Assembly (NCBI RefSeq): GCF_025808395.1 | Contig: NZ_CP075524.1 | Location: forward strand, 1,240,001-1,304,000 | From: Microcella sp. | GTDB taxonomy: Bacteria > Actinomycetota > Actinomycetes > Actinomycetales > Microbacteriaceae | Length of the DNA stretch: 64,000 nucleotides | Direction: 5' to 3' | Part shown: in pieces, positions 54,635 to 63,939 of the stretch | How positions within the stretch are numbered: position 1 is the first letter of the stretch | How the letters are laid out: each line of letters begins with the position of its first letter | Notes under the pieces: model-generated | The model's database searches: none | Told to the model about the DNA's origin: nothing | Seen by the model: only the letters and a program-made list of their open reading frames with translations | Made by a program: the position numbers and the translations under genes

Positions 54635-56161
54635 TCAGATTCCCTTTCTCAGGTAGAGCGCCCTGCCGACGTCGTCGGCCCCGGGTCGTTCGCGGTCGTC
54701 GAGGTCGGCGAGCGACCATGCGATGCGCAGCACTCGGTCGTACCCGCGCATCGTCAGCGCACCGCGCTCGAGCGCTCGATCGAGGGGCGCGCGGTCAGGG
54801 GCCGGCAGCCGCCAGGGCTGCGAGCGCAGCATCGGCCCGGGCGCGTGGGCGTTCAGGCTGAGGCTGCCACCACCCCATCGCTGTCGAGCGCGCTCGCGCG
54901 CCGCGGTCACCCGTTGCCGAGCCGCGGCGGTCGTGATCGCACCGTCGGTGCCCGCCGTCAGGTGCAGTGCGCCGACCCTGTGCACCGTGAGGTGCAGATC
55001 GATGCGGTCGAGCAGGGGCCCCGACAGCCGCCCGAGGTATCGGCGGCGAGCCATGGGCGTGCAGGTGCACTCGCCGTCGACCGAGCCGCCGTTGCCGCAC
55101 GGGCACGGGTTCGCGGCGAGCACAAGCTGAAACCGTGCGGGAAACCGCGCCACCGATCGAGCGCGATGAATCGTGATCTCGCCCGTCTCGAGCGGTTGCC
55201 GCAAGGCGTCGAGCACCGACGACGCGAATTCGGGGGCTTCGTCGAGAAACAAGACTCCGTGTGCCGCCCGCGAGATCGCCCCGGGTCGCACGAGCCCGCT
55301 GCCACCACCGACGAGCGACGCCATCGTCGCGCTGTGGTGCGGAGCCTCGAGGGGTGGGCGCGTGACGAGCGAGGTGCCGACCGGCATCCCGGCGAGCGAC
55401 CTCACCGACGATACCTCGACGGCCGCGTCGGGCTCGAGGTCGGGCAGCAGCCCCGGCAGCCGTGAGGCCAGCAGCGTCTTGCCCGCGCCCGGCGGCCCGA
55501 GCATGAGCACATGGTGCCCGCCCGCGGCCGCGACCTGCAGTGCTTCAACAGCGTCGGGATGCCCGACCACATCAGAGAGGTCGCCCACCTCGAGGGGCTG
55601 ATCGTCGTGCATCGGCATCGTGAGCGGCTCGACCGGCATCGGCTCGAGCCGCGCCCCGTGCCCGATCAGCACTTCGCGCAGCGAGGCGGCCCCGATCACG
55701 CGGATGCCCGGCACGAGTCGAGCTTCGTCGGCATTGCCGCTCGGCACGACGACAGCTCGCGCACCGTTTCGCCGCGCTGCGAGCACGGCGGGCAGCACGC
55801 CCGCGACCGGACGCAGCCTGCCATCGAGCGACAATTCGCCCAGGTGCACGATGCGACTGATCGCCTCGGTGTCGACTGCGCCGGTGGTGGCGAGCGCCGC
55901 GACGGCGATGCCGAGGTCGAAGCCCGAACCGTGCTTCGGCAGTGAAGCGGGTGACAGGTTGACGGTGACCTTGCGGTTGGGCAGATCGCAGCCCGAGTTG
56001 ACGGCGGCCGAGCGCACCCGGTCTTTCGCCTCGCCCAGTGCGGCGTCGGGCAGGCCGATGATGGTGAACGCCGGCAGACCGTTCGCGAGGTCGGCTTCGA
56101 CTTCGACGATGGCGCCGTCGACGCCGTTGAGGGCGACGGCGAGTGTGCGGGCAACGGCCAT
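54635..56161 (-). CDS. comM: YifB/ComM-family AAA+ ATPase (Mg-chelatase-like)
   Basis: ComM promotes branch migration during natural transformation. The 508-residue protein has the N-terminal ChlI-like domain (VEVEADLANGLPAFTIIGLPD split), Walker A PPGAGKTLLA, Walker B LFLDEAPEF, sensor ANPCPCGN with the Cys pair, and the C-terminal Mg_chelatase_C domain. Starts overlap the yraN stop (TGATG) and ends one codon before dprA, so yraN-comM-dprA is a tight operon. Confidence 0.95.
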   Translation of the reverse strand: MAVARTLAVALNGVDGAIVEVEADLANGLPAFTIIGLPDAALGEAKDRVRSAAVNSGCDLPNRKVTVNLSPASLPKHGSGFDLGIAVAALATTGAVDTEAISRIVHLGELSLDGRLRPVAGVLPAVLAARRNGARAVVVPSGNADEARLVPGIRVIGAASLREVLIGHGARLEPMPVEPLTMPMHDDQPLEVGDLSDVVGHPDAVEALQVAAAGGHHVLMLGPPGAGKTLLASRLPGLLPDLEPDAAVEVSSVRSLAGMPVGTSLVTRPPLEAPHHSATMASLVGGGSGLVRPGAISRAAHGVLFLDEAPEFASSVLDALRQPLETGEITIHRARSVARFPARFQLVLAANPCPCGNGGSVDGECTCTPMARRRYLGRLSGPLLDRIDLHLTVHRVGALHLTAGTDGAITTAAARQRVTAARERARQRWGGGSLSLNAHAPGPMLRSQPWRLPAPDRAPLDRALERGALTMRGYDRVLRIAWSLADLDDRERPGADDVGRALYLRKGI

Positions 56162-56514
56162 CAGCCGGCCTGCTCGACGTGCTCGATGCGGGCGCCGCCG
56201 TCGGGCTCGATGATCACGCCGATCACGTCGACGCGCAGCGACTCGACCGGGCCATGCTCAGCGCACCATGCCCCTGCGAGTCGGCGCAGGCGGGCGAGCT
56301 TGACTGGCGTCACCGCCGCGAGCGGGTGCCCGAACCCGAGCCCCGACCGCGTCTTCACTTCGACGACGACTGTCGTGCGCCTCTCGCGCGCGACGATGTC
56401 GATCTCGCCCATGCTCGAGCGCCAATTGCGGTCGACGATGTCGTAGCCCGCGGCGATCAGGTGCTCGACGGCGAGGTCTTCTCCGCGTCGACCCAGGTTG
56501 TTGTTGCGTGGCAT
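56161..56514 (-). CDS. YraN/UPF0102 family endonuclease-fold protein
   Basis: The 117-residue protein has the UPF0102 signatures LGRRGEDLAVEHLIAAGYDI, NWRSSMGEIDIVARE and VVEVKTRSG, that is a PD-(D/E)xK (Glu-x-Lys) core. Family function is not established, although a nuclease role is often assumed. Located between the large surface-protein gene and comM. Confidence 0.92.
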   Translation of the reverse strand: MPRNNNLGRRGEDLAVEHLIAAGYDIVDRNWRSSMGEIDIVARERRTTVVVEVKTRSGLGFGHPLAAVTPVKLARLRRLAGAWCAEHGPVESLRVDVIGVIIEPDGGARIEHVEQAG

Positions 56515-56622
56515 GTGGCCTCCCGCAGAGCAGGATGGCGCGCACGACCGAGCGACATCACGGTTCGCATTGCTCGGTGCCGCAGCGCACGCTCGAGCGC
56601 GCGTGTGGAGGAGACCCCGGGG

Positions 56623-59391
56623 CTACCTCGACGCGACCTCGACAGGCTCGTCGACGTCGTCATCGGTGGTGCTGCCTCCGGTGAAGTGCAGCACAGCCCA
56701 GAGGGTCAACGTGACGGCCGCGTAGATCGCCATCACGAGCATCCAGAAGCCGATGTCGGCGATCTCGACGTCGTCACCCGCCGCTGTCGGCATCACGATG
56801 AGCGCAAAGAGCGTCGCGACGATCGCGAACGATCCGGCCCACAGCGCCTTCGACCGGCGGAACACCTCGTGGCCGTCAAGGAACCCGAGGGGCAGCAGCG
56901 CGGCGACGGCGGCCGTGAGGCCTTCTGCCGTCGTGGCGATAAGCGCGTCGCTCACGAGCAGCTCGAAGGCATTCGGCTCACCTGTCGACAACGCGGCCAT
57001 CACCGAGTAGCCCACCCAGGCGAGAACAGCGAGCCCCACGATGACCGAGATGTTGGTGAGAATGGCGCGCACGCGATGCGGGGCGCCCACGCGCGAGATG
57101 AGGTCGAGCCCGATCACGAGTCCGATCAGGAAGCCCGGCGAGAAGTCGAGCAGTCGCGCGACGATGACACCCACGACCGCGAAGACGAGGGCGGCCGGCT
57201 GCAGACTGACGCGTGTCTCGATGCTCCACACGCGGTCGATGATGGCGCCACTGATCCACGACGCCACATAGGTGACGATGAAGAGCCCGATGGCGAGCGA
57301 GACGGTCATGCGCACCGAGACGGGGTCGAACCCGTAGTTCGGGTCGACGAAGCCGAAGATGAGGCTCGTCAATACGACGAGAATCGCGGCGGCGATGGCA
57401 CGCGTTCGGGTGACCGACGCGAACCACTCTGTTGCACGCTCGACGCTGCTTTCGATCGCGGAATACCAGCGCCCGATGCGGCGCGAGTTCGACGCGAGCG
57501 TGCTGTTGAGCAGCTCAGACGGTAGGGCAACGAGCAGCAGAATTGCCAGCGCCAGGCCGCCCGACGCGAGCAGCAGCAGCGGGGTGCGGAAGATGCGATC
57601 GATGGTCGGGATGCTGTCGCTGATGGCCGACGGACTCGCGAAGTCTGCACGGTCGACGTCACCGCGCACGCTGCCGTCAGAGATCGGTGTCACCGGCTCA
57701 GCGCCGGCCTCGGAGTCTTCGACGGCGTCGTCGCCCGAGACGGGTTCGGTGGCAGCGATCACCGTCACCGGAAACGAGACGATCGACTCGACACCACCGG
57801 GAGGCGTGGCGATGGCGACGAGCGTGTGTTGACCAGGTTCGAGGTCGTGCGGCACGGTGACCGGCAACACGAACGAGCCCGTGTCGCCTACGACGGTCGT
57901 ACCGAGCAGGCGCGGTGTCGAACGAATCTCGACCTCGATCACGGTGCCCACGGGCAAACCTTGCGCTGACAGCGTCAACTCTTGACCGGGCGTGAGCGGG
58001 CTTCCGTCATAGCCGTCGAGCTGCCACGGCAGCGGTGTGGGCGCCGTGACGTTCGGTGCGGGGGGCACCACTGCGGGGGCCGTCGGCACCGTCACCGACA
58101 GAGGCGCAGTCGGTGCAGAGAGGCCGTTGTACGACCGCAACACACCGAAGTCGTCGGGAGGCGTCGCTACGAACCCGGTGGCCTGCTGAGTTGCTCGATA
58201 TTGCGCGGTTCCGGTGGGCAGGGTGGCGGTGCACTGCCAGTTCGAACTGGCGCCGAGAGTAACCGTGCAGACAGTGTTGTTGCCCGGGCCCAGCACAGAG
58301 ACGGTGTATCCGGCGGTTCCCGTGCCCGAGAACGTGACAGTGCGGTTGGCGTTCACGCCGGCGGTGAACGCGGCAGGCGTCTCGGGAATCAACACATAGT
58401 CGTCGGCCGACGACGTCGACATCTCAGAGAAGTCTTGAACGGTGTACAGGTTCCAGATTCCTGGGGCGAGACCGGTGAACGAGCAAGTCAATGCAGGCGG
58501 GTCGCCGTCGGCGTCGCACGTGGCCACCGGCGACCCGTAGACGTACTCGTCGCCTTCGAACGTCTGCACGCCGTAGAGCTCGGTATACAGCCAGGTCTCT
58601 GCGGCGCCCTGCGCGGTGATCGAAACGCTTGCCAGCCCGAGCGTGAGAGTGGTCGTCGGCGGCGGCGGCACAATGTCGCCACCGATCTCATCGTCGTAGC
58701 CCGCCGCGGTCGGCGCCCCGGTGACATCGGTGCCATAGGCGATGAAGTAGGTGTAGCCCCAACTGGGGCGAGGTGGCCCTGAACAACTCCAGCCTCCTGA
58801 CGGCGAGACCTCGCTGATGGTGCAGTACGTGACAGTCTGTTCGCCAGCGCCGTCACCAAGGTTGTAGGCCATGTCGATCTGCACTGAACCGAGCGCCGGG
58901 CCGACGCCCTCCAGGGTGGGCGACGGGGTGGCCCACACATTGCTGAAGTCGGTGTAGTTCGTGAACTCGACCTGGGTGGTCGAGCCGACGAGCACGGTCA
59001 CCGCATTGCTCGGGCCGCTCGTCGCGTCATCGGGGTCGACCTCCCACAGATCGACCGTGGTCGCGGTGATCTCATATTTGCCGGGGCCGGGCACGGTGAG
59101 GTCGCACGAGAACGTGTCTTGAAAGTACGGCACCGACTCGACGCACGAGGCGACCACCGCGTCGTCGAGTCGCGCTCGCACCGTCACATCTTGATCAGTG
59201 AAGTTGTCGAGGGTTCCTGACACTGAGATGGTGGTCGACACCGTCGAAGAGTCAGTGAGCGGCGAGGTGATGGTGGGGGCAGCGGGGGCGGCACTCGCAC
59301 TCGAGACTCCGGCGGCCAGCGCCGCGGCAGCGAACAGGCCGATCGCGCCGATAGCGACAACGCGGCGAAAGGGAGGGCGCAGATCTGACAC
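56623..59391 (-). CDS. Large surface protein with Ig-like domains and multi-pass C-terminal membrane region
   Basis: The 922-residue protein has a signal peptide (GLFAAAALAAGVSSASA), then about 550 residues of beta-sandwich-like repeats with VTVSGT- and TVTFSGTGTAGYTV-like patterns. A last membrane region follows (about 640-915) with seven or more helices. Motif LLPLGFLDGHEVF (832-844) resembles the FGLLP-type proteins and the LDG motif of site-2-protease-like families, but I cannot show protease residues (no HExxH seen). GTG 59391. It lies between DUF2469 and yraN genes, where relatives usually have none, so it is probably inserted in the cluster. Confidence 0.68.
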   Translation of the reverse strand: MSDLRPPFRRVVAIGAIGLFAAAALAAGVSSASAAPAAPTITSPLTDSSTVSTTISVSGTLDNFTDQDVTVRARLDDAVVASCVESVPYFQDTFSCDLTVPGPGKYEITATTVDLWEVDPDDATSGPSNAVTVLVGSTTQVEFTNYTDFSNVWATPSPTLEGVGPALGSVQIDMAYNLGDGAGEQTVTYCTISEVSPSGGWSCSGPPRPSWGYTYFIAYGTDVTGAPTAAGYDDEIGGDIVPPPPTTTLTLGLASVSITAQGAAETWLYTELYGVQTFEGDEYVYGSPVATCDADGDPPALTCSFTGLAPGIWNLYTVQDFSEMSTSSADDYVLIPETPAAFTAGVNANRTVTFSGTGTAGYTVSVLGPGNNTVCTVTLGASSNWQCTATLPTGTAQYRATQQATGFVATPPDDFGVLRSYNGLSAPTAPLSVTVPTAPAVVPPAPNVTAPTPLPWQLDGYDGSPLTPGQELTLSAQGLPVGTVIEVEIRSTPRLLGTTVVGDTGSFVLPVTVPHDLEPGQHTLVAIATPPGGVESIVSFPVTVIAATEPVSGDDAVEDSEAGAEPVTPISDGSVRGDVDRADFASPSAISDSIPTIDRIFRTPLLLLASGGLALAILLLVALPSELLNSTLASNSRRIGRWYSAIESSVERATEWFASVTRTRAIAAAILVVLTSLIFGFVDPNYGFDPVSVRMTVSLAIGLFIVTYVASWISGAIIDRVWSIETRVSLQPAALVFAVVGVIVARLLDFSPGFLIGLVIGLDLISRVGAPHRVRAILTNISVIVGLAVLAWVGYSVMAALSTGEPNAFELLVSDALIATTAEGLTAAVAALLPLGFLDGHEVFRRSKALWAGSFAIVATLFALIVMPTAAGDDVEIADIGFWMLVMAIYAAVTLTLWAVLHFTGGSTTDDDVDEPVEVASR

Positions 59392-59488
59392 GAGAGCCTG
59401 CTTCGACGTATGGGAGTGTGCGCGGGGGTCGCACGTTGCTCATCATAATGCGACACGTGTTCGCTTGTGTGTCAGCGAGTTGACACTT

Positions 59489-59812
59489 CTACTCGTCGAG
59501 CGCGAGCTCTTTCGGCAGTTTGAGCTCTTTCTTGCCCAGCTCTTCGACGTTGACGTCTTTGAAGGTGAGCACTTTGACGCTCTTCACGAAGCGGTCAGCC
59601 CGATAGACGTCCCACACCCAGACATCGGTGAGGGTCAGTTCGAAGTAGAAGTCGCCACCCATCTCGCGCACGACCTGCTCGACCTCGTTCGCAAGATAGA
59701 AGCGTCGCTCGGTCTCGACAACGTACTGAAATTGCGACACAACATCGCGGTATTCGCGGTACAGCGCCAGCTCGACCTCGCGGTCGTAATCTTCGAATTC
59801 GTCGTCGTCCAT
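59489..59812 (-). CDS. DUF2469 family protein
   Basis: The 107-residue acidic protein begins MDDDEFEDYDREVELALYRE and contains RRFYLANEVEQVVRE and DVWVWDVYRADRFVKSVKV, which are diagnostic of DUF2469. It is conserved in Actinobacteria next to rnhB and has no assigned function. The start is 59812; an upstream open frame to 60016 overlaps rnhB and is not coding. It follows rnhB by 13 bp. Confidence 0.93.
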   Translation of the reverse strand: MDDDEFEDYDREVELALYREYRDVVSQFQYVVETERRFYLANEVEQVVREMGGDFYFELTLTDVWVWDVYRADRFVKSVKVLTFKDVNVEELGKKELKLPKELALDE

Positions 59813-59825
59813 AGCGGTGTCGAGT

Positions 59826-60506
59826 CTAGACGGTCGTGCCAGGCACGCGGTCGAGCTCATCGAGCATCGACGGCTGGCGCAACCACGTGATGCGGTGGCG
59901 CGGCGACGGGCCATGCTCGGCGACCGCCGCGAGATGCGCCGCGCTGCCATAGCCCTTGTTGCCGCTCCAACCGTAGGCCGGCCACTGGTCATGGTCGGCG
60001 ACCATGAGGGCGTCACGATGGCGCTTCGCCACCACCGAAGCGGCAGCGACAGACGCGCAGTCGCGATCAGCTTTGACCCGAGTCACGATGCGCAACGGCG
60101 ACGTGAGCACGGGCGTCAGCCAGTCGTGGCTTCCGTCGAGCAGCACGGCCGAACGCCCGACGTCGACCCCCGCCTCGTGCAGCGCAACGAGGGCGCGACG
60201 CGCGGCCAACCCCAGCGCGACCACGATGCCGTGGGCATCGATCTCGTCTGGCCCGGCCTCCCCTACCGCGACCGCGGTCGCCCACGCCCTCACCGCGGGT
60301 TCGACCTCGGCCCGCCGCGCTGGCGAGAGCAGCTTCGAATCTCGAAGCCGCTCGGGCGGAGCATCCGTCTGCGGCACAATCGCGCACGCTCCGACGGCGA
60401 CGACCCCGGCGATCGCGCCACGACCAACCTCATCGCATCCGATGACGACGTCGGCCCCCGACGCGAAGAGTTCGCGCTCGAGCTCGAGAGTCGGCGCCGC
60501 GCTCAT
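59826..60506 (-). CDS. rnhB: Ribonuclease HII
   Basis: RNase HII removes ribonucleotides from DNA-RNA hybrids. The 226-residue protein has the catalytic pair Asp25-Glu26 in IGCDEVGRGAIAG, DSKLLSPARR, VKADRDCASVAAASVVAK and GYGSAAHL. The normal length and order after lepB (10 bp gap) support an operon. Confidence 0.96.
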   Translation of the reverse strand: MSAAPTLELERELFASGADVVIGCDEVGRGAIAGVVAVGACAIVPQTDAPPERLRDSKLLSPARRAEVEPAVRAWATAVAVGEAGPDEIDAHGIVVALGLAARRALVALHEAGVDVGRSAVLLDGSHDWLTPVLTSPLRIVTRVKADRDCASVAAASVVAKRHRDALMVADHDQWPAYGWSGNKGYGSAAHLAAVAEHGPSPRHRITWLRQPSMLDELDRVPGTTV

Positions 60507-60516
60507 CGTCGACCGC

Positions 60517-61257
60517 TCACTCGACCTGCTCGACCCCGTCGAAGGTGATCGGCGGAGTGTCGAGCCAGCGCCAACGATCGACAGGCCAGCTGATCACGAA
60601 CGCACGACCCACCACATCGTCGATCGGCACGACTCCGTGAATGCGCGAGTCTGCCGAGTCATAGCGGTTGTCACCCATGACCCAGAGAGTGCCCTCGGGC
60701 ACATCTTCTTGAAAGTCGCGAGAACTGACATTGGTCGTGTCAGCCGGAAGCTTCACGTAGCGTTCGTCGATCGGCACACCGTTGATGCTCAACTGCCCCA
60801 AGTCGTTGCAGCACACCACGCGATCTCCTGGCAGCCCGATCACGCGCTTGACGAGGTGCTCGTCGCTGTCAGACGCGCTCAATCCGATGAGTGACAGCAC
60901 CCAGTCGCCCGCGGCGTCGAGCGGCGGCCGCGGCTGCTCGGGCTGCGCCGGCAACCAGCCGCCCGGGTCGCGGAAGACGACGATGTCACCACGTTGAATG
61001 GGCGTGATCTGCGGCACGAGCTGGTTGACGATAATGCGGTCGTTCACCTGCAGCGTCGACTGCATCGACGCTGAGGGAATGTAGAACGTGCGAATCAAGA
61101 ACGTCTTGATCAAGAACGAGATGAGCAACGCCGCGACGACAATGATCACGACGTCGCGAACGAAGAGCAAGACCGTTCGTCGCGTGCTCGCGCGGCGAAC
61201 AGGCGTCGGCGCGGTGGTGGATGCCCCGCTCGACGCGGGCGCGCTCTGCTCAGTCAT
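60517..61257 (-). CDS. lepB: Signal peptidase I
   Basis: LepB removes N-terminal signal peptides from exported proteins. The 246-residue protein has an N-terminal Ser/Thr-rich cytosolic tail, one membrane helix (28-50, VLLFVRDVVIIVVAALLIS) and the catalytic dyad Ser64 (IPSASMQSTL) and Lys137 (VKRVIGLPGD). Also GDNRYDSADSR, the box E. ATG 61257 (MTEQSAP) is preferred over a longer frame to 61305, which would run over the terminator region. It is downstream of rplS and upstream of rnhB. Confidence 0.94.
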   Translation of the reverse strand: MTEQSAPASSGASTTAPTPVRRASTRRTVLLFVRDVVIIVVAALLISFLIKTFLIRTFYIPSASMQSTLQVNDRIIVNQLVPQITPIQRGDIVVFRDPGGWLPAQPEQPRPPLDAAGDWVLSLIGLSASDSDEHLVKRVIGLPGDRVVCCNDLGQLSINGVPIDERYVKLPADTTNVSSRDFQEDVPEGTLWVMGDNRYDSADSRIHGVVPIDDVVGRAFVISWPVDRWRWLDTPPITFDGVEQVE

Positions 61258-61308
61258 GACTCCCCTGGTGGTCTCAGCCAGTCTAGGCGCCCGAGTGAGC
61301 AACAACGA

Positions 61309-61338
61309 CGAAGGCCCCGCCGAGTGGCGGGGCCTTCG
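61309..61338 (-). terminator. Hairpin terminator after rplS
   Basis: A 13-bp GC-rich perfect stem (CGAAGGCCCCGCC with complement) and a 4-nt loop GAGT lie 18 bp beyond the rplS stop. It would separate rplS from lepB transcription. Confidence 0.85.
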
Positions 61339-61356
61339 TGAGACAGCAAGCGCGAC

Positions 61357-61704
61357 CTACGACTCGCGCTTCTCTTTGATCTTGGCCTTCTTACCGCGAA
61401 GGTTGCGCAAGTAGTAAAGCTTGGCGCGACGCACGTCACCGCGGGTGACGACCTCGATGTGGTCGATCACCGGAGAGTGCACGGGGAAGGTGCGCTCGAC
61501 GCCCACCTGGAAGCTGACCTTGCGAACGGTGAACGACTCGCGAATGCCCTCGTTCGAACGGCCGATGACGACGCCCTGGAAGACCTGGATACGCGAGCGG
61601 CTGCCCTCGACGATGTTGACGTGAACCTTGACGGTGTCACCGGGGCGAAAGTCGGGAATGTCGCTGCGCAATGACGCGGCATCGACCTGGTCGAGAATGT
61701 GCAT
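61357..61704 (-). CDS. rplS: 50S ribosomal protein L19
   Basis: The 115-residue protein contains [31 protein letters not shown] and [22 protein letters not shown], all conserved in L19, and ends KIKEKRES. It sits at the 30S-50S interface. It is followed by the hairpin terminator. Confidence 0.97.
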   Translation of the reverse strand: MHILDQVDAASLRSDIPDFRPGDTVKVHVNIVEGSRSRIQVFQGVVIGRSNEGIRESFTVRKVSFQVGVERTFPVHSPVIDHIEVVTRGDVRRAKLYYLRNLRGKKAKIKEKRES

Positions 61705-61909
61705 GAGTGTTCGCTCTCTGTGACCGCCACAGGTCGACCACGGCTCAAAGTTTCGGCTAGAGATGAGTCGTCATGCCCCGCAGACACACGGCTCCCCTGT
61801 GGCAGAACCGCGCCGAGGCACAAATGAAAATCATGCCACACTGGGCGGCTTGCCACCAACCAGTGAAAGGATAGGGCTGTACAACGACGATGATTTCGGG
61901 GGAAACATC

Positions 61910-62554
61910 ATGAATGCACCAACCGCACTCGCGACCGACAAAGTATCGATGCGCACCGAGCCCATCCAACAACGCAGTGCCGAACGCATCAAGCGCCTGC
62001 TCGATGCGGCAGCCTCACTCATCGACGACGCCGGCATCGACGGCGTCACCACGAGCGCCGTCGCCGTCAGGTCGAAGTCGTCGGTGGGCGTCGTCTACCG
62101 CTACTTTCCGAACATCCAGTCACTGCTGCGGGCGCTCGCCGCGCGCAATATGGAGCGCTACCTCGAACTGGTTTGGAAGGGTGTCGAAGCGTCTGGCCCC
62201 GAACCGTGGTCGTCGTTCGACAGCACCCTCGACGCCTTCATCGAGCTCAGCCGCACCGAACCGGGGTTTCGCGCCTTGCGATTCGGCGACGTCATCGACC
62301 AGCGCTTCATCAGCCCAGAAGTCAGCAACAACGCCATGCTGGCGCGGGAGTTCGCGGCCCAGATCGGTCGCACCTACGACTTCGAGCCAGACGACGAGCT
62401 CGTTTTTCACGTCGAAGTCGCCGTCGAGATCGCGAGCGGCCTCATGTATCGCGCGTTTCAGCTCGACAAAGACGGCGACGCCCGCTTTATTGAGACCACG
62501 CGCACGCTCTGCGGCGACTACCTTCGCCGCAACATTCCCCTGCCCAGGAGCTAG
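61910..62554 (+). CDS. TetR-family transcriptional regulator
   Basis: The 214-residue protein has an N-terminal TetR helix-turn-helix (RIKRLLDAAASLIDDAGIDG; VTTSAVAVRSKSSVGVVYRYF split; recognition helix GVVYRYFPN) and a ligand-binding C-terminal domain. ATG 61910 has GGGGGAAAC upstream; the longer frame to 61763 lacks a signal. The stop lies directly before the map ATG, so the two are co-transcribed; the ligand and regulon are unknown. Confidence 0.87.
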   Translation: MNAPTALATDKVSMRTEPIQQRSAERIKRLLDAAASLIDDAGIDGVTTSAVAVRSKSSVGVVYRYFPNIQSLLRALAARNMERYLELVWKGVEASGPEPWSSFDSTLDAFIELSRTEPGFRALRFGDVIDQRFISPEVSNNAMLAREFAAQIGRTYDFEPDDELVFHVEVAVEIASGLMYRAFQLDKDGDARFIETTRTLCGDYLRRNIPLPRS

Positions 62555-63322
62555 ATGATCGAGTTACGCACGCCGGCCGAGATCGAACAGATGCGACCCG
62601 CCGGACGCTTCGTCGCGAGCGTGCTCACCGCCACAAGCGCCGCCGCTGACGTGGGCGTCAACCTGCTCGAACTCGACGCGCTCGCGCACGACATGATCAG
62701 AGCAGAGGGCGCGACCAGCTGCTACATCGACTACCACCCCTCGTTCGGCGGCTCGCCGTTCGGCAAGGTGATCTGCACCTCGGTCAACGACGCGGCACTG
62801 CACGGACTCCCGCACGACTACCGGCTGCGAGACGGCGACCTGCTCACGCTCGACTTCGCCGCCTCAGTCGATGGTTGGGTGTGCGACTCGGCGACCACGA
62901 TCGTCGTCGGCACGCCCAAGCCCGACGACCTCGTGCTGATCGACACGGTCGAGAGGGCACTCGCGGAGGGCATCCGTCAGGCACGGGTCGGCAATCGGAT
63001 GGGCGACATCTCGGCGGCGATCGGTGATGTCGCTGCCGACGCCGGCTACCCCGTGAACCTCGACTTCGGCGGCCACGGCGTCGGGCGCACCATGCACGGC
63101 GACCCGCACGTGGCCAACGACGGTCGGCCAGGTCGCGGCCTCAAGCTCAAGGCCGGGCTCGTGATCGCCATCGAGCCGTGGTTTGTGCCCGACACCGACG
63201 AGATCTACACCGACGTCGACGGCTGGACACTGCGCAGCTCGACGGGAACCCGTGCTGCCCATGCCGAGCACACCGTCGCCATCACCGCCGACGGCCCAAT
63301 CGTGCTGACGGCGCGCGACTAG
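62555..63322 (+). CDS. map: Methionine aminopeptidase
   Basis: Removes the initiator Met. The 255-residue type-1 enzyme has the metal ligands Asp100 and Asp111 (TLDFAASVDGWVCDS), His in GHGVGRTMHGDP, and Glu in IAIEPWF and AEHTVAI. His83 in ALHGLP aligns with the substrate-binding His. The usual SVNEVVCHG is SVNDAALHG here, a mild divergence. It is probably a paralogue of the housekeeping map near secY/adk. Its stop overlaps the convergent gene by 4 bp (CTAG). Confidence 0.9.
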   Translation: MIELRTPAEIEQMRPAGRFVASVLTATSAAADVGVNLLELDALAHDMIRAEGATSCYIDYHPSFGGSPFGKVICTSVNDAALHGLPHDYRLRDGDLLTLDFAASVDGWVCDSATTIVVGTPKPDDLVLIDTVERALAEGIRQARVGNRMGDISAAIGDVAADAGYPVNLDFGGHGVGRTMHGDPHVANDGRPGRGLKLKAGLVIAIEPWFVPDTDEIYTDVDGWTLRSSTGTRAAHAEHTVAITADGPIVLTARD

Positions 63323-63939
63323 GGTGCCGAGCCAGACCAGTCGATCACGATGTCGCCCTGACCGGCCCCGCGTCGCGCTGCGAGCCGTGACCCGGGGTAC
63401 AGGGCAGGCAGCGACTCGGCCGGCACTCCGTTGCCGACCTGGGTCTGATAGGGCGCCTCGCCTTCAGCGATCACGGTCAGCGTGAGCAGGTACACGGCGT
63501 CGCCCGAGGGCCCCGTCATGCCGAGCGGTTGAGCCTGCACGAGCACAACCTCGACCGGGGCACCCTCCGCCAGAATCGACTCGGCGCTCACCTCGCCCTC
63601 GGGTCGTTCGACCTGCACCTCGGGTGGCGCGGTCGAGAAGTCGAGGGCGATGCTCGCCGGGTTGGCCGGGTCAACGCGCACCGCGACCCAGGCGCGGCCC
63701 GAGGCGAGCTGCGGAATGTAGACCTCTTGCACGCGCTGCACGGCGGTCGCCGCGTATGGTTCGTGGCCTTCGCGATAGACCGTCACCGCGAAGGTGCACT
63801 TGCGCTCACGCAGACCGTTCATGACGCTCATCGACATCGAACTCGCCGACAGCCCCGTGATGTGACCACGCGCGAGCTCACCGCTCGCCAAGAGGGCGTC
63901 GTCAGGCGACCCGATCAGACTCGACAACCACCGCATCAT
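63319..63939 (-). CDS. Hypothetical protein with beta-rich repeats
   Basis: The 206-residue protein begins MMRWLSSLIGSPDDALLASG and has two related beta-rich segments (CTFAVTVYREGHEPYAATAVQRV and VYLLTLTVIAEGEAPYQTQVGNG, both partly shown here as family-like strands). It ends with DIVIDWSGSAP. No signal peptide or domain name recognised. The start overlaps a partial upstream frame on the same strand by 4 bp; its stop codon overlaps the map stop. Confidence 0.65.
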   Translation of the reverse strand: MMRWLSSLIGSPDDALLASGELARGHITGLSASSMSMSVMNGLRERKCTFAVTVYREGHEPYAATAVQRVQEVYIPQLASGRAWVAVRVDPANPASIALDFSTAPPEVQVERPEGEVSAESILAEGAPVEVVLVQAQPLGMTGPSGDAVYLLTLTVIAEGEAPYQTQVGNGVPAESLPALYPGSRLAARRGAGQGDIVIDWSGSAP

